Positions 10,250 through 22,591 of a stretch of 64,000 nucleotides of DNA are shown here, piece after piece. A program made the translations under genes and the position numbers. Every line of letters starts with the position of its first letter. Position 1 is the first letter of the stretch. The notes below the pieces were generated by a model that was not told the origin of the DNA, did no database searches, and saw only the letters and a program-made list of their open reading frames with translations. Source of the stretch: Notamacropus eugenii (taxonomy: Eukaryota; Chordata; Mammalia; Diprotodontia; Macropodidae); contig NC_092875.1 of the NCBI RefSeq assembly GCF_028372415.1, forward strand, positions 56,408,919-56,472,918, in the 5' to 3' direction.

Positions 10250-13028
10250 ATTTTACTTCATTGTATTTTATTTTATTTATTTCTATTTCTAGGCTATTTT
10301 TCCTACCTTGTAGATGCTCTTGATGGCCTCTAGATTAGTGTTCATGTGTAGGTGGTTTTCTCCCTTCCCTTCCTTTTCCCTTTAAAACTCATTGGATTGG
10401 ATTGGTAAATCTTCAGGGAAATAAATTTGCATCATTTCAAACAAATTCAAATTCAACAAACATTTAGTACACTGCTACTGTGTTCAATATACTGTTTTAG
10501 ATGTTTGGAGATACAAAGAGAAAAACAAAGTCTTTGCTTCAGGAACTCAGGGAAGATACAACATGTATAGGTAAATATATTGCATATATAAAGTAGTTCA
10601 GTGTTTGTCAGCTACTATGCATGGCTAAGAGCTCTTCATTTCCACGTTGTTCACCTGGTCCAGAAATTCTAATCCTTTTCTTAGAGAGTACTTTCCTACA
10701 TTCATATTTATTTTCAATATCAGCACTTTCCTTCTGAAACTCATGCCTGCAATCAGTTGCAGCCATGAAAACATCACCTGTGCTTAGTTTCTTATCTCAA
10801 ATTATAAAATTCTTAGCAACTGTTTCCCAGTTCGTTCAGGCAGTTGCATTTGTGCCAAAGTGAATCTGTAGTACTGTACAGAAATCAAGGGAAGCTCTCC
10901 CTCATCTGATGGATGTATTGCCCAGGGAGATAGATCTCTCCATTGGGAAAGATTGTGACATAGAGAATTCTCTTAGCAGAAAGTGACTAAAGATACTGAT
11001 TTATCTCTTTGGCTTCTGACTCTTCCTGAATGACTTCTCATCTGACAATGCCTATATATCCATATTTTGTGGGAAAAGTAGTTTTTTCATCTTAGAGAAT
11101 CCAAATTCCTTTTCTTTTAGGAGAGACATATATGGATTGTTGTTTTCTAACTGCTCTTTCTCTTTCCTCTTTGGTACTTTCCCCACATTTAAACTCCTCC
11201 CTGGTCAATGTTTGTTGGTCGCTTCACATACATTTCATTTTACTTCTTTTAAAAACTGAAAATCCCTTTCATTTTGAGAAGAACACTTTCCTACCCCTAA
11301 TGTCCAACAGAGTGGACACACAAATTTTAAGGTCCCTTTCCTTCCTTTCTATTAGAATAATCTGCACTTTGAGTATAGATCACAATTTTATGTTTTTGGC
11401 AAAAAGAGCATCAGGATATAACATTCAGGTCTCTGAAGATTTCTGTGTGTTTGAAGCAAGATATTCAGTCCTGTATATTTCTTGCTAACACTTCTTGGAG
11501 CCAGTATCCATGGAGAACATATCAATGACTAATGACCATAAATATTGGTCTGGACTATTTTATGAGATAATGAGTTCCTTCTCATCAGAAGGGGACAAAG
11601 ATTGCTTGGAGATCATGTTGTAAAACTCCTTAGTTTTAAAAAAGAGGTAACTGGAATTAAGAAAAGTTAAGAGATGTGGCCAAGAACACTAACTAGTAAA
11701 CAGCAGAGGTCAGATTTAAACCAAATCTTATTCAAAGACATATGTCTTACCAGACCTATATAGTTAGGATTTCATATCTTATAAAATGGTCACTTTCTTC
11801 TGTAGGAAGCAGATCTAGAGGGTGACTAATGCTAAATCTCTATGGCTTCGTGATTCTAAGATGATGATAGTGATAATAGATAATAAAATGCCTTCATTTT
11901 GCAAAGTACTTTACAAATCTCTCATTTGATTCTCAAATCACCTCTGAGATAGGTGCTATTATCCCCACAATAATAAATGAGATAATCAATGTATAGTGCT
12001 TTCCAAAACTGACAGTATTATATAAATCCTAATTATATATTATTATTATTATCACAAATATCATTTTCCTTTTATAAGTGAATAAAGAGATACTGTGACA
12101 AATGAAATGACTTGTTCAGGATCTCACAGCTGGTAAGCATCTGAAAGATGATGTGAATCCATATTTTCTTGATGATAAATCCACTATTCAATCTATCTGG
12201 CAATGCTACCTCACAGCAAAATTTTATGTTTATACTTATGAAAATGGTTTCCTTTAGTGCCTCATCATATCAGATAACTGCAATAGATTTTTGAAGGCTT
12301 TGCCAGCAAAGCACAACTTCTGCTACGTTTTGACCACCCATGGGGGGCTTTGAGAATAGGTGCACAGACAGATGACGTGACTGTTGTCCAAGGACCAGCT
12401 TAGTTAAAAACAAAAAGAATAAGGTACCAGTTAATGATTTGTTTTGCTCAAAATAACTCTTGAAGACCATTTATAAAGGACATTGGGAAATGGGAACCTA
12501 ATCTGGTGGAGGAGTCATGCACAACAAGATCACAACCATCTTTTCTCTGTTCCTCTTTTTTTCTTCTAAAATTGTTTAGCAAGTTATACTGTATAATATG
12601 CTTTCCCATACATTATTTCATTTGATTTATGGTCAGGAGTGAACAGTTCTGAAAATCCTCATCATACAAATGAAAATATTGAGATTCAGAGGCATTAAGT
12701 GACTTGCCCAAGGCACATATATTATGACCCAGAAATTAAAGTTGAAAGTCTACTAATTCTACCTCTAATATTTATTAGAAAAAGAGCAGATGCTGTAATA
12801 AAGTAAACTGTGTAAAACAAGATGGCAATGTTACTGAAAGTTCACCAATCAATGCCATGAAGTACAGCTTGAGTGATATTAAAAGACATCATACAACTAG
12901 GAAAACATTACCCTGAACTATAATCTTTGGACTCTACTGACCTTCAGAGTTTGGATTTGAAGTTTCTGCCTCACAGAATTTTGACCTTCAATAACAATAC
13001 CACATTCCAGCACTAGAGGCAGACCACA
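10250..13028. other. 3' flank of OR gene A (old repeats only)
   Basis: This block aligns with 45281-48032. It holds a fragment of the old long repeat (about 10440-10600) and CORE-SINE/MIR remnants in reverse orientation (about 11855-12235 and 12575-12780). The open frame at 11132-11488 has no domain and is not kept in unit 2. A possible AATAAA on the minus strand at 12771-12776 lies about 255 bases past the receptor stop, but the other copy does not keep it. Confidence 0.6.
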
Positions 13029-13967
13029 TCAATGAGAAGGAGGTATTTTGCTAATAACTCTCCTCATGGCATCTTTTATATCCTTGTTTCTCATGCTGTA
13101 GATGAAGGGGTTCAGCATGGGGGTGACCACGGAATACATCACTGTGGCAACTGAAGTCTTCCAGGAAGAGTGAGTTCCTGAGAAACTCAGATATACCCCA
13201 AGTCCAGTGCCATAGAATAATGAAACAACAGAGAGATGAGACCCACAGGTAGAAAAGGCTTTATATTTTCCCCCAGGAGATGGGACTCTCAATAAGGAGG
13301 AACATATCTGTCCATAAGAGAAAAGGATCCCTGTGAGGGGGAGAACACCCAGCAGGCCAGTTGCCAAATACAAGAAGATGTTATTGATGAGGGTATCAGA
13401 ACAAGACAGTTTTGTAATCTGACTATTATCACAGAAAAAGTGAGGAACTTCACGTTTGCTACAGAAGGACAGCCGAGTCATCAATGAAATATGGAGAGTG
13501 GAGTTTAGAAGACTAATTGTCCATGAGATCAGAACCAGGAGACCACAAATCCGCGGATTCATTATGGTGACATAGTGCAGAGGGTGACAGATGGCCACAA
13601 AACGGTCATAGGCCATTGCAGTGAGGAGAAAACTATCTATGAAGCCAAAAAATGGAATGAAATACATTTGGATAAAGCATCCCCCATAGGAGATAACCTT
13701 ACTGTGTGTTAGGATGTTCAGCAGCATCTTGGGAACTGTGGTGGATACCAGACAAAGATCAACAAAGGACAGATTGGAGAGGAAGAAGTACATTGGTGTG
13801 TGGAGATGGGAATCTGAGCCAATGACCAACATGATGGTAACATTTCCAAACACAGTGACTATGTATATGCTCAGGAAGAGCCCAAAGAGGGGTAGCTGAT
13901 GCTCTGGCTTCTCAGAAAGTCCCAGAAGAAGGAATTCTGATACAAGTGTTTGATTTTCTGGTTCCAT
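13029..13967 (-). CDS. Olfactory receptor, OR family 7-like (OR gene A)
   Basis: This is an intact 312-residue seven-transmembrane odorant receptor, a G-protein-coupled receptor of the olfactory neuron cilium. An N-glycosylation site (NQT) lies at residues 5-7 and the TM1 GN at 41-42. The class II signature [13 protein letters not shown] is at about 56-68, [15 protein letters not shown] at the end of TM3 at 118-132, SY in TM5 at 217-218, [10 protein letters not shown] in TM6 at 236-245 and [12 protein letters not shown] in TM7 at 283-294. Cys97 and Cys179 can form the usual extracellular disulfide; Cys169 and Cys189 are also present. Family 7 is suggested by the N-terminus, by [23 protein letters not shown] and by RNKDIKDA. 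The length is normal and the coding exon has no intron. A good 3' splice site lies 13 bases before the ATG, so an upstream non-coding exon is likely, as in most OR genes. OR gene B at 48033 is its tandem copy. The ligand is unknown. Confidence 0.97.
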   Translation of the reverse strand: MEPENQTLVSEFLLLGLSEKPEHQLPLFGLFLSIYIVTVFGNVTIMLVIGSDSHLHTPMYFFLSNLSFVDLCLVSTTVPKMLLNILTHSKVISYGGCFIQMYFIPFFGFIDSFLLTAMAYDRFVAICHPLHYVTIMNPRICGLLVLISWTISLLNSTLHISLMTRLSFCSKREVPHFFCDNSQITKLSCSDTLINNIFLYLATGLLGVLPLTGILFSYGQICSSLLRVPSPGGKYKAFSTCGSHLSVVSLFYGTGLGVYLSFSGTHSSWKTSVATVMYSVVTPMLNPFIYSMRNKDIKDAMRRVISKIPPSH

Positions 13968-13990
13968 GCATCCGTTGCATCTACAAGGAC
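13968..13990 (-). promoter_or_regulatory. Probable 3' splice acceptor before OR gene A coding exon
   Basis: On the minus strand the sequence reads TTTGTCCTTGTAG, a pyrimidine-rich acceptor whose AG ends at 13981, 13 bases upstream of the ATG. OR coding exons usually follow such a site. Two ATGs (13978-13980 and 13969-13971) precede the receptor start in another frame and end downstream at TGA, so they form a short overlapping upstream frame. Gene B keeps the same arrangement. Confidence 0.65.
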
Positions 13991-14049
13991 AAAGACGTGG
14001 TAAGAGTCTAACATGGAAACAGAAGGCCTTCCTACTTTTGTAACAGAAA

Positions 14050-14215
14050 GAAAAGATTCGGACTCAGGAGACTCAAGTTTCAATTCAGATCTATCACTTA
14101 ATGCCTGTGTGATCTTAGGCAATTCACCCCGACTTGATTAGACTCAAATTCCTCTTATGTAAAATAAAGTTGAATTAAGTGGTCTAGTTTCTTTCCAGGT
14201 CTCTCATCCCAAAAC
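14050..14215 (+). repeat. MIR-type SINE upstream of OR gene A
   Basis: It shows the MIR order 'gactcaggagactcaag', 'cacttaatgcctgtgtgatct', then a 'cctcttatgtaaaat' tail. It lies 80-250 bases upstream of the coding exon, probably in the intron. Unit 2 has a copy at 49065-49215. Confidence 0.7.
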
Positions 14216-14499
14216 TCCATTGACCATACTTAGAACTTAAGAAATTATGAATGAAATGAAAATTCCCTTCTGAATAACAATATTCATTGAAGTTAAAAAT
14301 GTTCTGTGGGTTAAACATTAAGCATAGAATAATAAAAAAAATTCACCAACATGAACCCGAGAATTAATTTCTGTTTTGAATTGGAAATACTATTTTTTTT
14401 CAATTAAGCAAATAGTAGGAATGATTTGGCACCAATTATACGTGCTGGTTTACATAAAATTAGGAACATCTATAAAATAAAAAAAAAACAATGAATTAA

Positions 14500-15734
14500 A
14501 GAAAAAAGAAACAATGAATTGGAGAAGGTATTTACAGTACTTGACACAGAAAAAATGACATTTAAAACATATAATGAATTGAGTCTTTTTAATATTACAG
14601 AGGTAATTTGATCAACCACAGATAAATGGTCAAAATATATGAAGAGTTTTGAAAAGAAGGATACAAATCCCATCTTTGCAATATGACTCAATTCTGCTAA
14701 AAATGAAAAGGTACAAAAATATTTTAAAGATGTAACATCAATGAAACAGGGTGAAAATAATCGAGAGAAACAAAACCCAACACTCATTGTTTTGGGGGCA
14801 ATAGGCACACTCATTCAATGCACATGGAATCGCAAAGTTCTAAAATCGCTTTGAACAGAAATCTGACATTAAATATTGAAAGGTTAAAATTAAACACTCC
14901 TTGACCCAATAACTACATTTTTGGACTACATAGAGAAAGCATTAAAAATTTATTGGTTCAAAGACCTTCATACCAAAATTACATATAGATGCAAGAAAAA
15001 ACATTGAGACAACCCTGCAATATAAGAATAGTTTGTTATACATTATTGTTACTGCAAAATACAATGCAACTTAAATGAATATTAAATATCATTGTGTAAT
15101 ATATAAATAATTAAATATAGAGCTATAATAATATGAAATATTATAGTATAAGTATGAGGAGCATTGGATATTATAAATTAAAGCATATTGAAAATGATAG
15201 AAAGGCCCTTATGAAATAATGGCAAGGTAAAAACTGCAGAGTCATAAGTCAAGGATGCACTACTTATGATCATTAAAAAAAAAAATGAATATAAAAGAAA
15301 AGGTAAAGAATCCTGATAAAAAAAACTTTGAGTAGTGAGTAAAAATTTGCTATAATACTTTACATATTGAAATTTGTTATTTTAAATGTAAATAACTGCT
15401 AACCAAGTTTCACTGGTTCGATCTCTATTTTACTTTTTTAAAAATTTGTACAACCATGGATGAACAACTGTGAAACATTTGGTTACTCTGATCATTGCAA
15501 TGATACAGTACAATTCCAAAGGACTCATGATGAAAAAAATGCTACCAACTTGGAGAGAGAAAGAGAGAGAGAGAGACAGACAGAGAGAGAGAGAGACAGA
15601 GAGAGAGAGACAGAGAGAGAGAGACAGAGAGAGAGAGACAGAGAGAGAGAGACAGAGAGAGAGAGACAGAGAGAGAGAGAGACAGAGAGACAGAGACAGA
15701 GAGAGAGAGAGACAGAGAGAGAGGGAGAGAGAGA

Positions 15735-15769
<35 letters not shown>

Positions 15770-15990
15770 CTGATGAACTGAGTATTAACTGAACTATAAT
15801 TTTCTCTATTTTTCTTGCTTTCTTTTAGAAATATGACAATAAGAGATGTGTTTAGTGTGATTTCTCATGTATAGTTGATATTATATTGCTTGCTTTCTCA
15901 GAGGCTGTGGGAACATGATGTTTTCAAACTCAAAATTTAAAAAGAAAAGAATGTTAAGAAATATAAATAATAAATCAGATAGTTTTTTTT
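14500..15990 (+). mobile_element. L1 ORF2 3' end and 3' UTR remnant, delta-1 copy
   Basis: The first kilobase is decayed ORF2: 'gataaatggtcaaaatatatg' near 14622 and 'gacccaataactacatttttgg' near 14900. The 3' UTR follows, with 'gatgaacaactgtgaa' near 15459, the antisense-looking 'actcatgatgaaaaa' block and a purine microsatellite. After that come 'ctgatgaactgag' and a tail with 'atattgcttgctttctcag' and 'actcaaaatttaaaaag'. This order is that of marsupial L1 3' UTRs. A second copy is at 49510-50925. Stops are everywhere and no ORF survives. Confidence 0.75.
15558..15770. repeat. (GAGA/GACA)n purine microsatellite
   Basis: About 210 bases of GAGAGA with regular GACAGA interruptions inside the L1 3' UTR remnant. 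The unit 2 counterpart (50565-50712) is shorter and irregular, so the tract has changed independently in each copy. The open frames across it (15460-15792 and 15470-15751) are low-complexity artefacts. Confidence 0.95.
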
Positions 15991-15994
15991 TAAT

Positions 15995-16290
15995 GTATGA
16001 CACAAACCAATTTTAGTAATCTACAGAGGGATGGATGTCAGTTATGGGAGAGAGGGACAATGATTCAGTAGGATAGTAGGGGATGTGAAGCTTGGCCTGC
16101 AGTGACAACAGTTCCAGAACTGGGAGACAAGAGAGCAGGTCATTTGAGGTCACTTCATCCACTGTCCCAAGGCAAAAAGTTACACAGGTGCCAGAGGGAG
16201 GAGGTGAACCCAAGATCCAGAAGTCAATGTCAGCAGCACTTCAGTGTTTGGTCCAGGGGAACAAAGTAAGGCAAGTATGATCTAAATCAA
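15995..16290. other. Duplicated unassigned segment
   Basis: The segment lies between the L1 remnant and the hAT-like element and has a copy at 50930-51225. A frame of about 60 codons stays open in both copies (16092-16280 and 51016-51219). However, nearly all codon differences between the two change the amino acid, so I treat it as non-coding. Confidence 0.5.
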
Positions 16291-16292
16291 AG

Positions 16293-17280
16293 CATTGGTC
16301 CTCAAACATTTTGGTCTCAGGAACCCTTTATGTTCTTTAAAATTATTGAGGACACCAGAAAAGAACTTTTGTTTCATATCTATTAATGTTTACTGTATTA
16401 GCAATTAAGATGAATAAATGTTTAAAATGTTTAGTAATTCAATTTCATGTAATAAACTCTTTGCAGGGCAGCTGGATGGTAAAATGCATAGAGTGCAAGG
16501 TATGAAGTTAAAAGGACCTGAGTTCAAATTTGCTCTCAGACATTTACTAGGTGGATGAAATTGTGCAAGTGACAAGCATATTTCTCTCAGTTAACTCATC
16601 TATAAAATGAGCTGGACAAGGAAATGGCAACCACTGCAGTATCTTTGCCAAGAAAACTTCAAAGGGAGTCATGGAAAGTCAGATGTAACTGAAATGACTG
16701 AACACCAGAAAAAGCACACTATATATTTACTTAAATAACATATTTTAATTTTAAAAAAACCTACATTCTCCCAAACAAAAATTTTGGGGATAAGAATAAT
16801 ATTGTTTTACAGTTTTGCAAATGTGACTTGTAAATCAATTTTTTTTATCAAGAATGCAAAGGTCAAACTATTTATCTCAGTATAACTTATGAGATTCAAA
16901 AACATTATTTGACACTTGACATATTTCACCACTGATTTTGTTTATTGCCAGGCGTTCATATAAAAGAAATTCTTCTTCAATAATTAGTTGGTGTTGATAC
17001 CTGACTGTTGCAAAACAGCCTGTCTAGCAACATCTGTAGATTTATCAAGTTGTGAGGCAAAACTACAATTCCTCCAGTGAGTATCTAACTCAGTCTTCAT
17101 TTTTGCTACTCTTAATTCACAGGTCATACATACCTTGGAAACATCCTCTGCCATCTTGAGAGAATGACAAAGGCAAGCAATATCTTGGTAGTACTATGTA
17201 AATTTTTTTGACTTTGCAGACCTGATGAAATGGTCTTTGGGATCCTCAGTCATATCCAGAAAACAGTTTAATAACCATTG
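16293..17280. mobile_element. hAT-type DNA transposon fossil, delta-1 copy
   Basis: The left end, 'cattggtcctcaaacatttt' followed by 'ggtctcagga', resembles the inverted terminal repeats of mammalian hAT/Charlie-like elements. The right end, 'cagtttaataaccattg' at about 17264-17280, is its degraded inverse. Internal blocks such as 'aattattgagga' also match that type. An RTE-tailed SINE sits inside it. A copy is at 51232-52211. No transposase frame remains. The exact subfamily is not assigned. Confidence 0.55.
16465..16715 (+). mobile_element. tRNA-headed SINE with BovB/RTE-like tail (RTESINE type)
   Basis: The head 'gggcagctggatgg...gacctgagttcaaat' is tRNA-derived. The tail, 'gacaaggaaatggcaaccac', then 'agtatctttgccaagaaaac', 'gagtcatggaaagtcag' and 'actgaaatgactgaa', is the 3' end shared with BovB/RTE LINEs. 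That implies mobilisation by an RTE element. It is nested in the hAT-like fossil. A copy lies at 51391-51640, so it predates the OR duplication. Confidence 0.75.
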
Positions 17281-17284
17281 GTCT

Positions 17285-18735
17285 AAAATAGAGGAAAGTC
17301 CAAGAACCCCGGCATTTGAAAAGCTTGAATTCATACAAGACCAATGTTTTTCAGTATGATTTGTACAACATATTCATTTTTCTGGTAGTTTCAGAAGATA
17401 GATGAGAGACCAATATATGGTGTTACAGGAATATTAGTTTTGACTCAAGAAAAGGGTAAATCTTTCAAGAATCAGATTTTTGCAGAAATGAATTGGGATC
17501 CTTGGGGAAAGAGCAAGTTTCCCATGAATGAAGCTCATTCAGAAGAGATTAAAAATAACCACTTATCCATGCAATCATGATTCTTCCATTTTTAAAAATA
17601 AGTCTTTTAATTCCCCAAATCTTGATATCTTTAGGTATTTCAATTCCTACATACTATCCTGTGCTTTTAATTTTGTGTCCAAAACATCTGCCCTTCTCTT
17701 TTTCTTCTTTATTCCCATTATGATGATTTTAGCACAACCTCTCATTACTTTAACTGTATACTCTTCAAGCCTCCAGAGAAAACCGCTGAACATACTGAAA
17801 AACAATTGTATAAATGGCCACCAGCGAAGTGTAGGATTTTCATTCAGGGTTCTAGAGGCAATGTTGGTTTTTAAAGCCTCCACATCAAGTTATGCTGCCA
17901 TCTCATTTGCATAGCAACAACTTCAAGCAAGAGATGTGTTCATTTAGAATTTGTGGTATGTCATATTCATGGAGTAAATTCAGCACCATGATCAGGAATC
18001 TGACTGTTCCTATCCAATGACTCATAGCATCTCCAAATGGGAGAAGTGTTCAGAAGTCATTAAAGTCAATCTCTACCAAGACAAGAACTCCCTTTCATGG
18101 CATCTCAGAAAAAGTGTTAGCAATCTTCCACTATAAGATCTCCTGAAAGGATGAATATACAACCTTACAAATCAGGTCAACTCTGAACAACTCTAGAAAA
18201 TTTTTGTTCATATAAGGGCCAAGTCTCGCTACTTGCAACTTCACTGAATCATAGCCTTTCAGGTCTCTATGTCACAGCCTCTCTAGAACATTGAGCCAAA
18301 AATTCGTCCAATGCAATATTATCCTCCAATGACATACCTGTTAAAAGTGTGTACTCGTCTTTTCTTTGAGCATCTGCAGCAATTTTCTGAGGCAAGTCTT
18401 TCATAAGTTCATAAATTTTTATATCTTGAAGGAATCTAAAATATTATCTATGTAGCACAGTTCTTACTTATAGAGATAAAAAAGAAAAAATACCAAGAAA
18501 ACAAGGTTGGGAAGAAATGGGCATGGTGAAAAAGACAATAGAGAGGAGAGATGTAAGGGGGACAGATGCATCAGCATATGGAGAAATATCCCACCTAAAT
18601 ATCCCAAACTTGAAGAATCTGTATAGATAATCCAGTACTGATTTACAACTGCAAAATGAGTGTCTCTATGGTAAAATGCTAGCCAGGGACAGTGAAAATG
18701 CCACCTTCACAGAAAGCCTTTCCCAAACTCTCTTA
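17285..18735. other. Duplicated non-coding stretch, 5' of OR gene A
   Basis: It aligns with 52215-53715. I recognise no gene and can name no repeat with confidence. The open frame at 17528-17914 is broken in unit 2. Confidence 0.5.
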
Positions 18736-18739
18736 ACCC

Positions 18740-18920
18740 AGCTGCTATCCTTTTGATTATTTACTATTTATTCTGCAGATACGTTTTGCACAGTTATATG
18801 TTTTTTCCTTCTTGATTTTATGAGCTTGAGAAAGACAGGAGATGTCTTCTGTCTTTCTTTGTATTGACAGCCCTAGTGCCTGGCACATAGTAGGCACTTA
18901 CTGAATGGTAATTGCCTGAC
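18740..18920 (+). repeat. LINE2-type 3' end
   Basis: The run 'tgagcttgagaaagacagg', 'tttctttgtattgacagcc', 'agtgcctggcacatagtagg', 'cacttactgaatg' is the typical L2 3' terminus. The unit 2 copy is at 53720-53900. Confidence 0.7.
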
Positions 18921-19549
18921 CTTTTAGTAGTTGTATAAATTGTCCAGATAGGACTATAAGTGATAGGGTCATATTTTTAGATTTAAAAGAAACAGAAATT
19001 ATCTAGTCTTACTGCTTTATGCACATCAAGAAACTGAGGCCCAGAAGTGAAAGGTCTTTGGAGACACAGGTAACTTAGAAATTTTAATAATTGCTTTTTG
19101 TCTAAGAGGCTGACAGAATATACTAAGGAAAGTGTGTGCAGGTATGTATTCTTTAAGGAATGCAGAAGGAGGTACTTCTGTAGCTGAGCTCTGTGCTATC
19201 TTTTATAATGGAGGGAAGAGGAGACATCAATCTCATTTAAATGGCAATGTTACACTCAGTGTGGCCACCCTAGGGTATGAATATGGTAGTCAGTGAGAAT
19301 CCTTGTCTAGAATAAACAATATGGGTGAAGGAAAAGAAAAGTTCACCCAATGAGAAACAACTTTACAATTGAAGAAGGACTTAAATCACCAATAGAACAT
19401 CAGAGCAGGGAAAGACCTTAGAACATACAGTGTCAAAAATGGTTAAACTTTTGAACATAGAATGCCTGATCTACCTTATCCAATACTCTCATTTTATAAG
19501 GAAACTGAGATCAGGTAGGGGAGGGAAATTTTGTGTCAAAAGTCACAAA

Positions 19550-19800
19550 ATTGTTGTTGTTCATACTCCATTCTTGAAGAGGACCAAGGAAATCATTAGG
19601 ATAATATTTCTTCTTGCCCATAATCTGGATTCAAGTGAGGCAGAACTGCACAAAGTCCTGAACCTCACTCTGTCCTCTAGATTCACCAAAGTTTGGTGGC
19701 AAGGCAAGAGTCAAAGTGACTTGTGATGGCCCAGAATGCAGTGCTGACCTTGACCTTTCTAAAGTAAGGTCTTTCCCAGGCCTCAGTTTGTCTGAAGAAA
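19550..19800 (+). repeat. SINE-like marsupial interspersed repeat, gamma-1 copy
   Basis: The blocks 'gttgttcatactccattctt', 'gaagaggaccaagga', 'tcaagtgaggcagaactgca' and 'tgatggcccagaatgcagtg' match a repeat I know from marsupial genomes but cannot name. The gamma-2 copy is at about 54525-54775. Confidence 0.55.
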
Positions 19801-20619
19801 ATCCCACTTCATGACTGAAGGCTAAGTTAGAATTAAGACAAATAATGGCCTTATTTATCACCCTAAAACTATCACTCTGGACAAGGCAGAGCCAAGATGG
19901 TGAAATAGAAAGATGAACCTGTAGAAGCTCCCCTCCACAGCCCATAAAATTCCTGTAAAAAATGACTCTAAATAAATCCTAGAGCAGAAGAAGTAACAAA
20001 ACTACAGAGTGAAAGAGATTTCCAGCCCAAGGTGGCCTGCAAAGCTGACAGATAAGATCTATTGCACCAGGTCTGGTGCAGAGCCCAGCCCACAGAATGC
20101 AGCACAGCCTTGACCACATGGGCCCAGTAGGAACAGGACTAGAACAGGCCTCAAGGGGCAGAATCCCCAGCAGCAGCTGCAGTTTCCAAATTGATCAACC
20201 CAAAAAATGTGAAAAACAGCTTCAAAGGTCAGTGAGAAAGTTCTTTCCCCTGGTTGAGAAGGGAACATGATCTGGTTCAGCCAGCAGTAGCCCCTGTAGT
20301 AGTGGCAGCATCCAGTTCTGGAGCCCTCCACGTAAAGATCCTGGTGGAATTGAGCAACTGATCTGAATCTCAGGCCTGAGTGGCAGCCCTGGGGTGAGGA
20401 CAAGTGCTGGCATGGTGGAACTGGAGGCAGTTGTGAAGAGGGAGTTCCACTCACAGATCCTGGACAGAAAAGTTTTGGTTGCTCCCAGACCAGTGCACAA
20501 GCCAGGAGAGGAGTTTACTCCCTTGACTGTGCCACTTTGGAGGAACTGAGAACTTATAGTTTCCCAGACCATATCCCCCTCTTGACAAAGGACTCAAAAG
20601 TCAAGTAAGTGACTGAGAA

Positions 20620-21715
20620 ATGCCCCAAAGGGGGAAAAAATAAGACTATTGAAAGCTACTTTCTTGGTGAACAGCTGTTTTCTTCCATACTTTAAGATGA
20701 GAAAGAACAATAGATACCATCAGAGGGAGACATAAAAATCAAGATTTCCACATTCAAAACCTCCAAAATGAATATGCAATGGTCTCAGACCATAGAAGAA
20801 CTCAAAAAGGATTTTGAAAGTCACGTAAGAGAGGTGGAGGAAAAATGGGAAAATAAATGAGAGTGATACAAGAAAATCATAAAAAGCAAGTCAACAGCTT
20901 GCTAAAGGAGACCCAAAAAATGCTGAAGAAAATAACACCTTTAAAAATAGGCTACCTCAATTGACAAAAGAGGTCCAAAAAGCCAATAAAAAGAATAATT
21001 CATTAAAGAAGCAGAATTAGCCAAATGAAAAAGGAGGTTCAAAAACTCACTGAAGAAAATGTTTTTTAAAAGTAGAATGGAGGAGATGGAAGCTAATGAC
21101 TTTATGAGAAAACAAGAAATTACAAAACAAAACCAAAAGAATGAAGAAATAGAAGATAATGTGAAATATCTCACTGGAAAAACAATTGACCTGGAATATA
21201 GATCCAGGAGAAACAATTTAAAAATTATGGGACTACTTGAAAACCATGATCAAAAAAAGAGGCTAGACATCATCTTTCATGAAATTATCAAAGAAAACTG
21301 CCCTGATATTCTGGAACCAAAGGGTAAAATAAATATTGAAAGAATCCATTGATCACCTCCTGAAAGAGATCCAAAAAGAGAAACTCCTAGGAATATTGTA
21401 GCCAAATTCCAGAGTTCCCAGGTCAAGGAGAAAATACTGTAAGCAGCTAAAAAGACACAATTTGAGTACTATTGAAATACATTCAGGATAACACAAGATC
21501 TAGAAGCTTCTATATTAAGGGATCAAAGGGCTTGGAATATGATATTCAAGAAGTCAAAGGAACCAGGATTAAAGCCAAGAATGATCTACCCAGTAAAGCT
21601 GAGTATAATACTTCAGGGGGAAAAATGATCATTCAGTGGAATAGAGGACTTTCAAGCATTCTTGATGAAAAGACCAGAAATGAATAGAAAATTTGACTTT
21701 CAAATACAAGAATGA
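20620..21715 (+). pseudogene. HAL1-a ORF1 (broken L1 ORF1p)
   Basis: The frame starts with an ATG matching that of HAL1-b ORF1 and carries NKTIESYF early on (20639-20662). A coiled-coil region follows, then a conserved RNA-binding core (fragment at 21059-21352 with DLEYRSRRNNLKIMGL), and a C-terminal part (21472-21687). Early frameshifts and internal stops leave only fragments open. It would have encoded the RNA-binding chaperone of the element. Confidence 0.8.
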
Positions 21716-21850
21716 AGAGAAGCATGAAAAGGTCAACAAGAAAGAGAAATTGTAAGGGACTTTTAAAGGTTGAATGGTTTACATTCCTACATGGAAATAT
21801 AATATCTAACTCTTGAGATTTTTCTCAGTATTTGAGTAGTTGGCAGGGTT

Positions 21851-21933
21851 ATGCACACACAGACACACACACATAGACACACAGACACAGACACAGAGAC
21901 ACAGAGACACACACACAGAGACACACAAATATA
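21851..21933. repeat. CA-rich microsatellite in HAL1-a 3' UTR
   Basis: An interrupted CACAGA/CACACA tract. HAL1-b has a purer (CA)n at the same place (34362-34388) and HAL1-c a GT tract near 43638-43660, so a CA tract is ancestral to this 3' UTR. Confidence 0.9.
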
Positions 21934-22591
21934 TATAGGCAGAGAGCACGGGGTGAATTGAATAGGAAGAGATGATATCTAAAAAGCAAAATTAAGGGGT
22001 GAGAAAGGAATATATTGGGAGTTGAAAGGGACAAATGGAATGGGGTAAATTATCTTTAATATAAGAGGCAAGAAAAAGCTTTTTCGATGGAGGCAGAAAG
22101 GAAGGAGGTGAAAGGGAAAAAGTGAAGCTTACTGTCATCACATTTGGCTTAAGGAGAGAATTACATGCACATTCAATTTGACATGAAAATTTATCTTATA
22201 CTACAGAAAAGTAGGAGAGAAGAGGATAAGTGGGGTGGGGGGATGAAAGAAGGGAGGGCAAATGAGAGGAGGGAGCAATTAGAAGTAACACTTTTGGGGA
22301 GGGACAAGGTCAAAAGAAAGAATGAAATAAATGGGGAGCAAAATAGGATGGAGGGAAATATACTTAACCTTATACAACATGACTGTTATGGAAGTGGTTG
22401 GCAAAACTGCACATGGATAGCTTATATTGAATTGCTTGCTTTCTCAGTGGGGATGGGTGGAGAGAAAGAAAGGGAGAGAAATTGGAACTCAAAGTTTTAG
22501 GAATGAATGTTGAGAGTTATTTTTGCATACAACTGAGAAATAAGAAATACAGGTAATGGGGTATAAAAATTTATCTTGCCCTACAAGACAG

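Noticed and set aside
12771-12776. AATAAA as poly(A) signal of OR gene A
   Set aside because: Placed plausibly, but the corresponding sequence in unit 2 does not keep it and it falls in an AT-rich repeat.
13029-13500. Recent gene conversion of the 3' half of the two OR genes
   Set aside because: The amino-acid similarity suggested it, but about 43 base differences in this half, mostly silent, are too many for recent conversion.
15460-15792. Overlapping Arg/Glu-rich frames (also 50433-50720)
   Set aside because: They are translations of GA-rich microsatellites in an L1 3' UTR remnant.
16092-16280. A frame of about 60 codons open in both units (also 51016-51219), possibly a small conserved gene
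   Set aside because: Of the codons that differ between copies, about 12 change the amino acid and only about 2 are silent, the opposite of protein constraint. There is no domain or splice context.
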